Shown here: one piece after another, positions 35,068 to 44,578 of the stretch
How the letters are laid out: each line of letters begins with the position of its first letter
Numbering within the stretch: the first letter of the stretch is position 1
Translations under genes and position numbers: made by a program
Source of the DNA: Hyphomicrobiales bacterium
GTDB lineage: Bacteria; Pseudomonadota; Alphaproteobacteria; Rhizobiales; Rhizobiaceae
Assembly (NCBI GenBank): GCA_900473045.1
Contig: UCKS01000044.1
Location: 1 to 46,666, forward strand
Direction: 5' to 3'
DNA: 46,666 nt
The notes under the pieces: model-generated
Databases searched by the model: none
Seen by the model: the letters and a program-made list of their open reading frames with translations, nothing else
What the model was told of the DNA's origin: nothing

Positions 35068-35925
35068 CTAGAGAGTTTTCAGCATCCTCCTGACATGGTC
35101 CGCAAAGGCAGTCACAGCTGCAGTCTGTCCAGCATCCGGCAATGCGACGAGAATTCCAAGATGCGGCAGCTTCGGTAGCGGCGCGTTAAGAATATTGAGA
35201 TCGGGCGGCACCGCGCCTTTTGTCATGACGCTTATGGCCAGCCCTGACCGCGCCACGGCGACCAGGCCGGCGATACTGTTGCTCGCATAAGATATATTGT
35301 AGCGAAGGCCCGCACCGTCCATCGCTTCGCAGGCGGCCCTATGGTCCATCGCGTTTGATGCCGGAAGCGCCAGTGGCAAGGTCTCGCCGAAATTGTGTAG
35401 TTCGAGCGACGCCTTGTTGCCTATCCAGACCAGTGGTTCCGTGCGCACAATATTGTCTCGATCGTTCAGATTGGACGTCGAGACCAGCGCAATATCCACT
35501 TTCCTCGATTGCAGTAGGGCCTTCAGCTCGACCGTCGGGGCTGCCACCACCTTGATATCGACATCGGGATATTTGCTGCCGAAGCTTCTCAGCAAACTCG
35601 GAAAGAATGCGACCAGGTAATCTTCCGGGCTGCCGAACACGATCGAGCCGTGCAGGCCTTTACCCGAGAAGGTCGAGATCGCCTCATCATGCATTTTCAG
35701 GATGCGCTCTGCATAGACAAGGAAACGCTCGCCCGCGCGGGTCAGGCGGACACCATTGCCGCTCCGGTGCAGCAGGGTCTGGCTAAGAGTTTCCTCAAGG
35801 CGCTGCATCTGCATTGTCACCGCCGATTGCGTCCGGCCGACCTGAACTGCAGTGACGCTCAGCGAGCCCGAATGCGCCGCTTGAACGAAAGTTACCAGCA
35901 ATCTCGGGTCAAGCGAATTCAACAT
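35068..35925 (-). CDS. dgdR: LysR family regulator, DgdR type
   Basis: LysR-type transcription factor of 285 aa. The N-terminal winged HTH (about 3-62) reads LDPRLLVTFVQAAHSGSLSVTAVQVGRTQSAVTMQMQRLE. The effector-binding domain (about 85-280) has the two-lobed substrate-binding fold (GSIVFGSPEDYLVAFFPSLL, VAVARSGLAISVMTKGAV). The start at 35925 is set by AAGGA eight bases upstream. It is divergent from dgdA, as in Burkholderia where DgdR represses the decarboxylase until 2-methylalanine is present; that role is assigned by synteny. Confidence 0.85.
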   Translation of the reverse strand: MLNSLDPRLLVTFVQAAHSGSLSVTAVQVGRTQSAVTMQMQRLEETLSQTLLHRSGNGVRLTRAGERFLVYAERILKMHDEAISTFSGKGLHGSIVFGSPEDYLVAFFPSLLRSFGSKYPDVDIKVVAAPTVELKALLQSRKVDIALVSTSNLNDRDNIVRTEPLVWIGNKASLELHNFGETLPLALPASNAMDHRAACEAMDGAGLRYNISYASNSIAGLVAVARSGLAISVMTKGAVPPDLNILNAPLPKLPHLGILVALPDAGQTAAVTAFADHVRRMLKTL

Positions 35926-35966
35926 ATCAATTTTCCTTATAACACTATCCAAGAACTATCAATTTT
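35925..35966. promoter_or_regulatory. Direct repeats in the dgdR-dgdA intergenic region
   Basis: TATCAATTTT occurs at 35925-35934 and 35957-35966, 32 bp (three helical turns) apart, in the 99-bp divergent region; the first copy overlaps the dgdR start. Placement suits a LysR-type regulator; binding is inferred. Confidence 0.35.
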
Positions 35967-36012
35967 ACGGGAACTCCGCTACTCAGTATTATTCGCGCTG
36001 ACAGCAACATAG

Positions 36013-37362
<1,350 letters not shown>

Positions 37363-37374
37363 GACAATCTGGAT

Positions 37375-37640
37375 ATGACCTATAGTGGCATGGCGGTCCG
37401 CGCGCCCGACGCGGCGACGAAGACGCATGCGCCCGGAATGATCAGGGTGCTGGTCGCCAAGCTTGGCCTTGATGGCCATGATCGCGGCGAGAAAATCGTG
37501 GCGCGCATCCTGCGCGATGCCGGCATGGAGGTCATCTATATACCGGCCTCTACAAGTCGCCCCTCGAGGTGGTTAGGGCAGCCGTGCCGGAAGACGTGAA
37601 GTGATCGGCGTCAGTCTCCTTTCCGGTTCGCATGTTCCGC
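37375..37640 (+). pseudogene. Frameshifted B12-binding mutase subunit remnant
   Basis: After about 20 residues the frame matches the cobalamin-binding domain of acyl-CoA mutases: [21 protein letters not shown], with the DxHxxG motif whose His binds cobalt. An extra two bases (TATATACC instead of TATACC) near 37540 shift the frame; restoring it gives [19 protein letters not shown] second shift near 37600 is followed by VIGVSLLSGSHVP. The sequence then loses similarity, so the rest of the domain is missing. Begins 12 bp after dgdA, so it was probably in the same operon (methylmalonyl- or hydroxyisobutyryl-CoA mutase type). Confidence 0.82.
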
Positions 37641-37963
37641 TATGCCGCCGTCCGCCACAGCCTTGCGGAAATCTTTGAAGCGAACAGACGTTGCTGCTGC
37701 TATCGTAGACTAAAGGCATCGCTGGCATCCCCGTTGCAGTCGCATGCAAACCACCTGTGTTGAAGGACGTATTTTGATGTGACTTTGAGCCCGTTATCTC
37801 GCGCTTTAGTTTTTCGAAATTTTCCAAAAGCTCGCTTGATTCGAAGATATTCTTTGCACGTCAACGGCTTAACCGGACGCAGCGATCTCTTAGCAACAAC
37901 ATTCAGCACGTTTGTCTCTTTCGACGCCAGCCATGAAACTCTCGTTAAACGGGAGTGTTTAAA
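37641..37963. other. 323-bp gap after the mutase remnant
   Basis: No gene is supported; a lysine/arginine-rich minus-strand frame (37700-37909) has no ribosome site. Composition is again accessory-like. Confidence 0.35.
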
Positions 37964-38317
37964 ATGTTGTTGCCGCCGGGATATGTATCAGATGGACAAA
38001 TCTATTTGAAGTTTTTGCCGCTCTACGAGCATGGTCTGGATCTTATGCTGTGGCTTCGAAATGAAGATCCCCGTAACTCTTACGTGACCGGATGGCTGTT
38101 TAACGAAGCTCGATCTATGCGCAGGTCAACAGGAATAACCCATACTACACAACAACTTAGAATTAGGCTTCGCCGGCTCTTGCAGACTGTGGCCCCCGGA
38201 GCGGAAGCCACCTCTGAAGGCCGCTTGGCGTACCTGGGCTTGCCCAACGACTTTGTGGAAGGTGCGATCACAGAACTTCGGTCGTACAGCCGCAAATTTA
38301 GCTGCCCGCGGCATTAA
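37964..38317 (+). CDS. Unrecognised small protein
   Basis: Protein of 117 aa starting MLLPPGYVSDGQIYLKFLPLYEHGLDLMLWLRN. GGGAG eight bases before ATG 37964 supports the start; GTG 37955 is an alternative. It is rich in Arg and Leu, with a basic central helix (HTTQQLRIRLRRLLQTV) and no motif recognised. A classic intrinsic terminator follows at 38380, which supports it being a transcribed gene. Confidence 0.5.
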   Translation: MLLPPGYVSDGQIYLKFLPLYEHGLDLMLWLRNEDPRNSYVTGWLFNEARSMRRSTGITHTTQQLRIRLRRLLQTVAPGAEATSEGRLAYLGLPNDFVEGAITELRSYSRKFSCPRH

Positions 38318-38379
38318 GTCGGGCGGGGCCGAGCGGCGCGAGTTAGCCTGATCTGCCGGCATTTCCCATGATAGTTTTC

Positions 38380-38408
38380 AAAGGCTCCGCATATGGAGCC
38401 TTTTTGTT
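38380..38408 (+). terminator. Intrinsic terminator
   Basis: AAAGGCTCC, loop GCATAT, GGAGCCTTTTT: 9-bp stem with a T run, 62 bp after the stop of the gene at 37964-38317. The A run on the other side means it could also act on the minus-strand gene that ends at 38459. Confidence 0.88.
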
Positions 38409-38458
38409 GATCATCAGAATATGTGTGGGGCAGGGGCGAAAATCCAAACTATTATGGA

Positions 38459-39043
38459 CTACGCTTTGCCCTCCAACTCCTTCAAGAAGGCGCGGTAGTC
38501 GCCGATGGAAGTAAGTTTTTCGTCGATCGTCTTCGTGATCTCAGGCGTGTTTCGTTTAGTGAAGGACGTACTGCCTTCGAAACCATCGTAGATGAAACGT
38601 TGATAGGCGCCGTCTGACAGGTTTCCACACCATGCCGGAATATCATCCTCGAGCGCCAAGAGGTGCTTGGTTGTAAGGCTATCGCCAGTCAACTGGCCAT
38701 GAAACAGCTTGTTTCGATAAGCTCCTACCAAATCCATCTTGTCGGATAGTCGATCGAAGTCATTGACCAAAGCCGAGATGGGGATGCCGACGAGCTCCTC
38801 GAAAGAAATTCTAAAATGGCGAAAATATTGCCGCTTTTTTTTGGCGAGAATGTCCTTCAGCGTATCGACATCTTTTCGTTCAAATGCGGACGCCTGAAAC
38901 ACGAGGCTCGTGAAGAGGCGTCTGATCTGGCGTTCACTTCTAAGAAGAGCAAGTGAGAGAGCGTCTACGCCACGCGTGGTCGAGGCCTCGTCCTCCCGGA
39001 TCACATCAATTATGGCAAACGCATTTTCAAAGCTCGTCGTCAT
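38459..39043 (-). CDS. HEPN-motif protein, possible RNase
   Basis: Helical protein of 194 aa (MTTSFENAFAIIDVI). It contains AYRNKLFHGQ at about residues 108-117, which fits the R-N-x3-H active motif of HEPN ribonucleases (Arg110, His115), near the middle of the protein within predicted helices. Charged helices flank it (RQIRRLFTSLVFQASAFERKDVDTLKDILAKKKRQYFRHF). Start 39043 is chosen; Met 39118 is possible. No nucleotidyltransferase partner is adjacent. It is divergent from the three-gene ATPase-nuclease operon, so a role in defence or abortive infection is plausible but inferred. Confidence 0.55.
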   Translation of the reverse strand: MTTSFENAFAIIDVIREDEASTTRGVDALSLALLRSERQIRRLFTSLVFQASAFERKDVDTLKDILAKKKRQYFRHFRISFEELVGIPISALVNDFDRLSDKMDLVGAYRNKLFHGQLTGDSLTTKHLLALEDDIPAWCGNLSDGAYQRFIYDGFEGSTSFTKRNTPEITKTIDEKLTSIGDYRAFLKELEGKA

Positions 39044-39754
39044 GTTGGTGAAGGCTCCACTTTGGGGTGTACCAAGAGCCGGATAGCCTCCCTGCCAACC
39101 ACCGTTATCATTGATCATCGATCATGGATCATTTTCGGATCAAATACACCGAGATATGTTGTCCACGAAGGTCTGTCCTTGAGTGTGGAAGCCTTGCTTG
39201 TGGCATCGCGGCTCCGTGCTGGAAGTCGTTTTTTGGGAACGTCCCGGTTTTCCGTCAGGCCAGGGACTGCTCTCTACGCCCCCCAGCAGATGGGAAACCG
39301 GGCGCTGTCCGAGGCGACCTTACCCCCTACAACCTTTTGCGGCGGCAAGCGCTTCGATTTCAGTTACGCTTCCCTGGGAATTCAGGTCTCGGCGCGACAT
39401 GTGAGATAAACGATTCCAGAGCCGCATCAGGGGCGTACTCCTGGAGTGTTGACGCAGCAAGTCTGGGGATCGTCCTCTTGCTTCCCGGGGCGTGGGCCGT
39501 CATGCCGATGCCGTTACGGGTGGGGAGGGTCGGCTCGAAAAGTTGAACGCCAAAGCCTCGCCAATGTCACGCACAAGGTTGTTGTGCACTACCAACTCCA
39601 GGCCAGCCAGGCAGTAGCGGTCACCCAAATGCTCTGCGCAAATCGCCAGTCGCACGAAATGCCATAGACATGCTTTACGTGGGTCATTCCATCCATCTAA
39701 GATAGATTCGTCAACCGTCAATTTGCCGGAAAGGTTGTCGGGGTCGGAGGGTTA
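39044..39754. other. 711-bp gap between the HEPN gene and the ABC operon
   Basis: Both strands have open frames around 39124-39721 but no ribosome site or known family. A minus-strand stretch (about 39560-39665, LAICAEHLGDRYCLAGLELVV) looks like an old coding remnant. The operon promoter should lie in the last 100 bases, which end in GGAGGG before the ATG. Confidence 0.35.
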
Positions 39755-40384
39755 ATGGCCAATACGGACTATAGAGATGCAGTTAGAATTCTGTTCCTGC
39801 TAAATGAAAAAGCTTCTGAGCCTAACCTCGATCCGTCGACAAACGTCGAATTCCCGCTTCGCTTCAAAGGTGAGATGCGCTTGCAGGCGCTCGATTTCTG
39901 GGTGAGGTATCCAGACTATCTAGCGGACGAACTTGTCGCACAGTTCGACTCCACAGGCGATCGCACGAAGCTGGCGGCCGCGCGATCGATCTTTGACGCG
40001 AATGAGCCGTCGGAGCGGGCCATTCCGATGCTTCGTAAATACTATGGCGCATACGAGCATCTGGACACCGTGATGGCGATCCTTGCAATGAGCCGCCTGG
40101 TAAAGCCAATAACTCTTCAGAATTCTTTGGGAAAGAACAGGCAGCATTTTCTGATTAGCGGCAAGGTTGCCGATTTGTGCCAGGAAATCGTTTCTGATCA
40201 CCCGATCTTCGATTGGTACCTGCAGCGGGCGCGTCTCGTTGTGGAGGTCGCCGACGGGCGAGGTGGCGTTGCGCTCAAAGCACGTCAACATCAACAAAAA
40301 GAATATCACGACTCCAAAATAGGCGATCTGATCCCCACGATTGCCGAACGAGTTCAGAAAAGGCTTGAGGAAATCGCCGCATGA
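39755..40384 (+). CDS. Lamassu LmuC-like / ABC-three-component middle component
   Basis: Protein of 209 aa. The N-terminal part YRDAVRILFLLNEKA followed by LRFKGEMRLQALDFWVRYPDYLADELV is the pattern of the small 'middle component' proteins (the xxLDFxLRYP signature after a helix starting RxLxLLN) of Lamassu-type and ABC-three-component systems. The C-terminal half is helical (KVADLCQEIVSDHPIFDWYLQRARLVVEV, IPTIAERVQKRLEEIAA). It overlaps the ATPase gene by ATGA, so their products are made together and probably form a complex. Assignment is from motif memory, not from a search. Confidence 0.62.
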   Translation: MANTDYRDAVRILFLLNEKASEPNLDPSTNVEFPLRFKGEMRLQALDFWVRYPDYLADELVAQFDSTGDRTKLAAARSIFDANEPSERAIPMLRKYYGAYEHLDTVMAILAMSRLVKPITLQNSLGKNRQHFLISGKVADLCQEIVSDHPIFDWYLQRARLVVEVADGRGGVALKARQHQQKEYHDSKIGDLIPTIAERVQKRLEEIAA

Positions 40385-42327
40385 AAAGCCAGGAAACCAC
40401 ACGGGAACAGTGGGTCGCAAAGATTGCAAAGAGGTCGGGACAAGGCTCGGCCGAGGTCGAGAAAGTGCTCGCACGGCATAATATACAGACGCGGCTGACC
40501 CGTCCAATTCCGAGGAGGCTTCTCATAGAATCTCTGTCGTTCAGCGGGGAGAAGACGGGCGACTTCGAGACTAAAACGATCCTGTTCGATAGGTCTGATT
40601 TGACGCCCGGCCTTTACGCGATGGTGTCAGACGTCAACCTTAAAGGGAAGACGACCCTTCTGAAAATAATACGTTGGTTGTTAACTGGGGTCTACAATCT
40701 CGCCCCGGACATGAGCGGCTGGCTTCACACAGCTCGCCTTGGATTTCGCATTGATGACCAGAAATTTGAAGTTGCCGTCAACAACGTTCTAGCATCCGCG
40801 GGGACATTGTCGTCGTTCGCTCGTGGCAAAAGCAGGGTGATTGCTGAGTTCGCTGATGCCGATACATTCCGCTCGGTAATGGACAAGTTTTTCCTCGACG
40901 AACTAAACCTGGAAGCATTGATCGCGGTCGCCGAAAGGAACGAAAGCGGGGTCGAACAGAGGCACGGCTGGAATTGGCTGGCGACAGCAATGATCATAGA
41001 TCCGGCACCTGATGTTCTGTTTGGGACCGACACCACTCATGGCAAGGCTATTCGGATGATGCAGATGTATCTGGGTATTCCATGGGTTCTTACTCGCGCG
41101 GACATGATGGCAGCTAAGAAGCGGATCGATCTCGAGGGCAGCCAAGCAGGCAGGACCAACAAGGAAGTGGTTTCTTCAACCGAAAAAAGATTGGCGGAAC
41201 TGCGCACCTTACGATCAGGCCTCACGGAGAAGCTGAAAGGCGAGAAAACGATCACCGAACTGCGCGAAAGTTCGGCTGGAGCACTTAATGCCTACATGCA
41301 GGCGGCATCGGATGTCCGTAAGCTCACCCCGATCGTCAACGAAGCCAGAGACGAACGATCTGCGGCGGAGGAGGCCGTGACTCAGGCCATAAGAGACCTT
41401 CAGCAGTTCAGAGAGGGCCAAGCTGCCGGGAGGGTTTTCAGGAAGCTTCGTCCAGTGTGCTGTCCGAGCTGTGAGGAAGTCTACACCGAGGAATATCGGG
41501 AGGAGAAAGAAAGCCAGCACGATTGCGTGGTGTGCGGGCGAGAGGAAAACAAAAATAGCGAATTCTCCGCCGACGCTGAAGATCAACTAATTACGGCGGT
41601 GGCAGACGCAAAGGCGGAGAAGATTAACCGACGTAAGCACTATTCCGCGGTTAAACTGAGGCTGGACAACGCTATAGCCAAGCGCGAGATAGAAGATAAA
41701 CGCAACTCGAGCTTCGAGAAAGAGCTTGTAAAAGCGCAGGCGAACTCCGGGGCAGAGATGGAGGCCGTCCGGATTGATGCGCAGATTGCCGAACTTGAGC
41801 GAATGGTGGTGGACAGGACAGACCCATCCAATTCCGAAAGCGAGATTCTACGGCATGCCATAGCGGTCACCGAGAAGTTTTATGAAGAAGAACAGGCTGA
41901 TGTCTTGGAAACTGTTTCCGGTCTCATGACTGGTTTCGCTCAGTCGTTTGGGATGACTGATCTAAGGGGGGTTACTCTCAAAGGTAACACTAACCTCGAT
42001 GTCAGTATGACAGGCGGCGACAAGACTTTCAGTAAATGTGAGCCGGGCGAAAGAATGAGACTGAAAGTCGCTGCAACGTTAGCCCTTATTCAGGTCTCGG
42101 AAGATCGTGGTATCGGCACTCATCCAGGCGTTCTATTCGTGGATTCGGTTGCTAACAACGAAGTCATCGACAAAGACGTTGCAGCGATTGTCGGTGGTCT
42201 CAGTCGTCTAAGCGAGAGTCTCTCGGATGTTCAGGTCTTCATCTCCGGAATATCCAGTCCCGCAATTCTTGATCACGTTCCTTGCACCAACGTGTTTAAG
42301 AATCGCCCAGATGGATATCTATGGTAG
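40381..42327 (+). CDS. SMC/Rad50-like ATPase with zinc hook
   Basis: Protein of 648 aa. An N-terminal ATPase lobe carries a divergent Walker A (SDVNLKGKTT, Lys90). A coiled coil (about 262-350) leads to a zinc-hook-like CPSC at 361-364 and CVVC at 382-385, and a returning coiled coil follows (about 395-510). The C-terminal lobe has an ABC-signature-like KCEPGERMRLKVA (553-565) and a Walker-B-like HPGVLFVDS (581-589, Asp588). The Glu that usually follows the Walker B Asp is replaced by Ser. Overall it resembles the SMC subunit LmuB of Lamassu or ABC-3C ATPases. Second gene of the operon; six bases separate it from the nuclease gene. Confidence 0.78.
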   Translation: MKSQETTREQWVAKIAKRSGQGSAEVEKVLARHNIQTRLTRPIPRRLLIESLSFSGEKTGDFETKTILFDRSDLTPGLYAMVSDVNLKGKTTLLKIIRWLLTGVYNLAPDMSGWLHTARLGFRIDDQKFEVAVNNVLASAGTLSSFARGKSRVIAEFADADTFRSVMDKFFLDELNLEALIAVAERNESGVEQRHGWNWLATAMIIDPAPDVLFGTDTTHGKAIRMMQMYLGIPWVLTRADMMAAKKRIDLEGSQAGRTNKEVVSSTEKRLAELRTLRSGLTEKLKGEKTITELRESSAGALNAYMQAASDVRKLTPIVNEARDERSAAEEAVTQAIRDLQQFREGQAAGRVFRKLRPVCCPSCEEVYTEEYREEKESQHDCVVCGREENKNSEFSADAEDQLITAVADAKAEKINRRKHYSAVKLRLDNAIAKREIEDKRNSSFEKELVKAQANSGAEMEAVRIDAQIAELERMVVDRTDPSNSESEILRHAIAVTEKFYEEEQADVLETVSGLMTGFAQSFGMTDLRGVTLKGNTNLDVSMTGGDKTFSKCEPGERMRLKVAATLALIQVSEDRGIGTHPGVLFVDSVANNEVIDKDVAAIVGGLSRLSESLSDVQVFISGISSPAILDHVPCTNVFKNRPDGYLW

Positions 42328-42333
42328 ACGAAA

Positions 42334-44322
42334 ATGTCGTTTGATCAGGTAATGGAACGGTTCTTTGAGAACGACGAGACGATTACGGTCGACGCGTTGG
42401 GGGGCCTCGAGGTTTTGCTCGCAAATGGTGTCGAACTCGGCGCGTCACGCTATGCCGACCATTACTTCGATCTTGTCCTACCCTTCAGAAATGAGCAAAG
42501 GGAGGACGTAGATAGGTTCCTTGGCCAACTTCTCTTATCTGTGAGGTACGGCCCTGAACTCAGCTACATGGTCGATAGATTGTTCGGGGCATCGCTGAGC
42601 TCGTCGATAGATGAGCAACAGGTATTCAGACACTTTCTCAAAAGTGCAACGGATACATCCAATAATCTACCCTTGCGCACGGCGTCCTTGAAAGGCGCAG
42701 TCGCATTCATGAATGACGACAGCGCCCGCGTGGCAAGGATCGTCGCTGAAATCTCGGATACCGATCGTAATGATGACCCCGGCTACATTGCACATGCTGC
42801 GCGGATAGCTGGCATCCTGTCCAGCCGCAGAGAGGAACCCGCCCTCGTGGATTTCCTCAACCGAGTTCGTGGGGTCGAGGGATGCGCGGATCAGGTCGAT
42901 CTCGAATTGGGATTGGTGAGCCTTCAAGAGGCTATCCACGCGTCAACGGCGGAGGCCGTTGCAGAGCGCCTCGAATCCGCGCGGGAGGCGTTTTCGGCCG
43001 CCGTTGAGACGCGAGAATCAAGGCACGAGGCCAAGGTCTACAGCCTTGCCATCTCAATGCTGCTCGAATTTTACCAACGTCGCACACCGATAGACATGGC
43101 GAAAACGGTCCGTGAAATACGATCTAGTGCATTCGCGTTTGTAGAGTATGGCGGTGCTACGAAAGCGAACTTAATGCTGGGATCAATCGCAACGCAGAGT
43201 GTCGCCCTTGTCCACCTGTCAGAGCGGCTTGAGGGACTGCTTCGCAATCTCGATGAAGATATTTGGCTCGAAGCCGCAAGTGTGATTGAGGACCAACTTC
43301 TTTTTGCGTATTCTGCAAACCGCACCGTATTTTCCGGGAACGATGGGCATGGTGTGGATAGTGTCCTGCGTCCTTTCATTCAACCTCGCATCTTCGGTAA
43401 CCACCATCATGCCGCGGCTCTAAATGCGTGGGTTCGAAATCGTTCTCGGCTTATGCCAAGTGAACTAGTCGCCGACTTGAAAAGTGCTGTGCACAGCTAT
43501 TTTGATCGGGGGGATTTGCCGGACCCCGAGGACGCGGGTTTCAGCAGCCCACTGACACCCGCTCTGCAACAAAGGGTACTCTCCACTGATCCAGACGGAC
43601 ATAAGCTCCTCCTTGAGATTGCGACCCATGCTGTGACCGAAACGATGATCGGCATTTCGGTTCCGTTTAAAAGGGCTATCGAAAGGGTGCATGCTGCTCT
43701 TCAAGGTCATGAAGACTACCGCATACCCGAAGTCAGGATCGCCTTTCTCAATCTGATCTTTCGGTTGTTCACGTTCCTTGAACGCAAGCTAGATAGCTCG
43801 GTTGAGCAAGACAAATTCTCGGCGTATCTATTTGAAGATTACGGCAAGTTGCCGCTTGAAGCGGACCTCCAGCAGGATTTTCTGAGACAAGGCAAGGATG
43901 CAAGGCTTCCTGTATCGGATGAGGTCAAAGGCGTAGGAGGGGGACGAGCTGACATTCGTTATAAGTCGGCTGCTCACGAGATGATCATCGAGGTAAAGCG
44001 CGAGCTGAAAGACCCAACCTTTGACAATCTGATCACCTCCTACGGAGATCAGACCGTCCTTTACCAGTCGACAAATGTCAAACTCGGTGTTCTCCTGGTT
44101 CTCGACTTGTCGCAAAACTACGTGACCTGGCCACACTTCGATAAGCTCTACGACATCCGTATTGGCGACTTTCTCGGGGACGAGACCGAACGAGGAGTGG
44201 TGATTTTGAAGGTACCTGGCCGACGTGGGACACCAAGCGGCGCGTCTACTGCGGCGAAGACAAAAGATGCCAAGCTAAAGATTAGCGCTAGGCAGAAAGT
44301 CAGACGCGGTGGGGCACCTTGA
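42334..44322 (+). CDS. Large helical protein with C-terminal PD-(D/E)xK nuclease
   Basis: Protein of 662 aa and likely effector of the operon. About 490 residues of helices (repeat-like, for example AVAERLESAREAFSAAVETRE and LSERLEGLLRNLDEDIWLEAA) precede a restriction-like nuclease domain (about 500-620). Motifs there are Glu509 (LEADLQQDFLRQ), Asp540 (GGGRADIRYK), Glu553-x-Lys555 (MIIEVKREL) and Gln573..Tyr577 (YGDQTVLYQ), in the correct order for the superfamily. A basic tail ends the protein (KTKDAKLKISARQKVRRGGAP). It is co-transcribed with the middle component and the ATPase. DNA degradation on phage or plasmid sensing is inference; known Lamassu effectors usually have the nuclease at the N terminus. 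Confidence 0.75.
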   Translation: MSFDQVMERFFENDETITVDALGGLEVLLANGVELGASRYADHYFDLVLPFRNEQREDVDRFLGQLLLSVRYGPELSYMVDRLFGASLSSSIDEQQVFRHFLKSATDTSNNLPLRTASLKGAVAFMNDDSARVARIVAEISDTDRNDDPGYIAHAARIAGILSSRREEPALVDFLNRVRGVEGCADQVDLELGLVSLQEAIHASTAEAVAERLESAREAFSAAVETRESRHEAKVYSLAISMLLEFYQRRTPIDMAKTVREIRSSAFAFVEYGGATKANLMLGSIATQSVALVHLSERLEGLLRNLDEDIWLEAASVIEDQLLFAYSANRTVFSGNDGHGVDSVLRPFIQPRIFGNHHHAAALNAWVRNRSRLMPSELVADLKSAVHSYFDRGDLPDPEDAGFSSPLTPALQQRVLSTDPDGHKLLLEIATHAVTETMIGISVPFKRAIERVHAALQGHEDYRIPEVRIAFLNLIFRLFTFLERKLDSSVEQDKFSAYLFEDYGKLPLEADLQQDFLRQGKDARLPVSDEVKGVGGGRADIRYKSAAHEMIIEVKRELKDPTFDNLITSYGDQTVLYQSTNVKLGVLLVLDLSQNYVTWPHFDKLYDIRIGDFLGDETERGVVILKVPGRRGTPSGASTAAKTKDAKLKISARQKVRRGGAP

Positions 44323-44578
44323 TGAAAACGCTCTCACTGGCAACCTCGCTGTCAGCGCTTCCCTCGGTCAGAAAGTAATTGCTGTCACGTGACGGAGGTT
44401 TACGAGCCTGCTTAACGCCGCCGCCTCCTCTGTTCGTCGGCTACGAACTCTTCCAACACTTCGACGCACCGAGCCCGCATCCTCTCGATTCCCGGCGTTT
44501 TGACTGCGTTCTTAGATGGAACAGAAGAAGAGCGCCATCGGTTTTGAGGATATGAAAATCGATTCCTACTCGAACCAG

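Noticed and set aside
39124..39721. Open frames on both strands in the gap before the ABC operon
   Set aside because: No ribosome sites, no family recognised, and frames on three phases overlap without one being clearly coding.
44412..44578. Minus-strand frame whose last part (TPGIERMRARCVEVLEEF) looks protein-like
   Set aside because: The upstream part of the frame is a shadow of the protease gene and there is no start; at most a short remnant.
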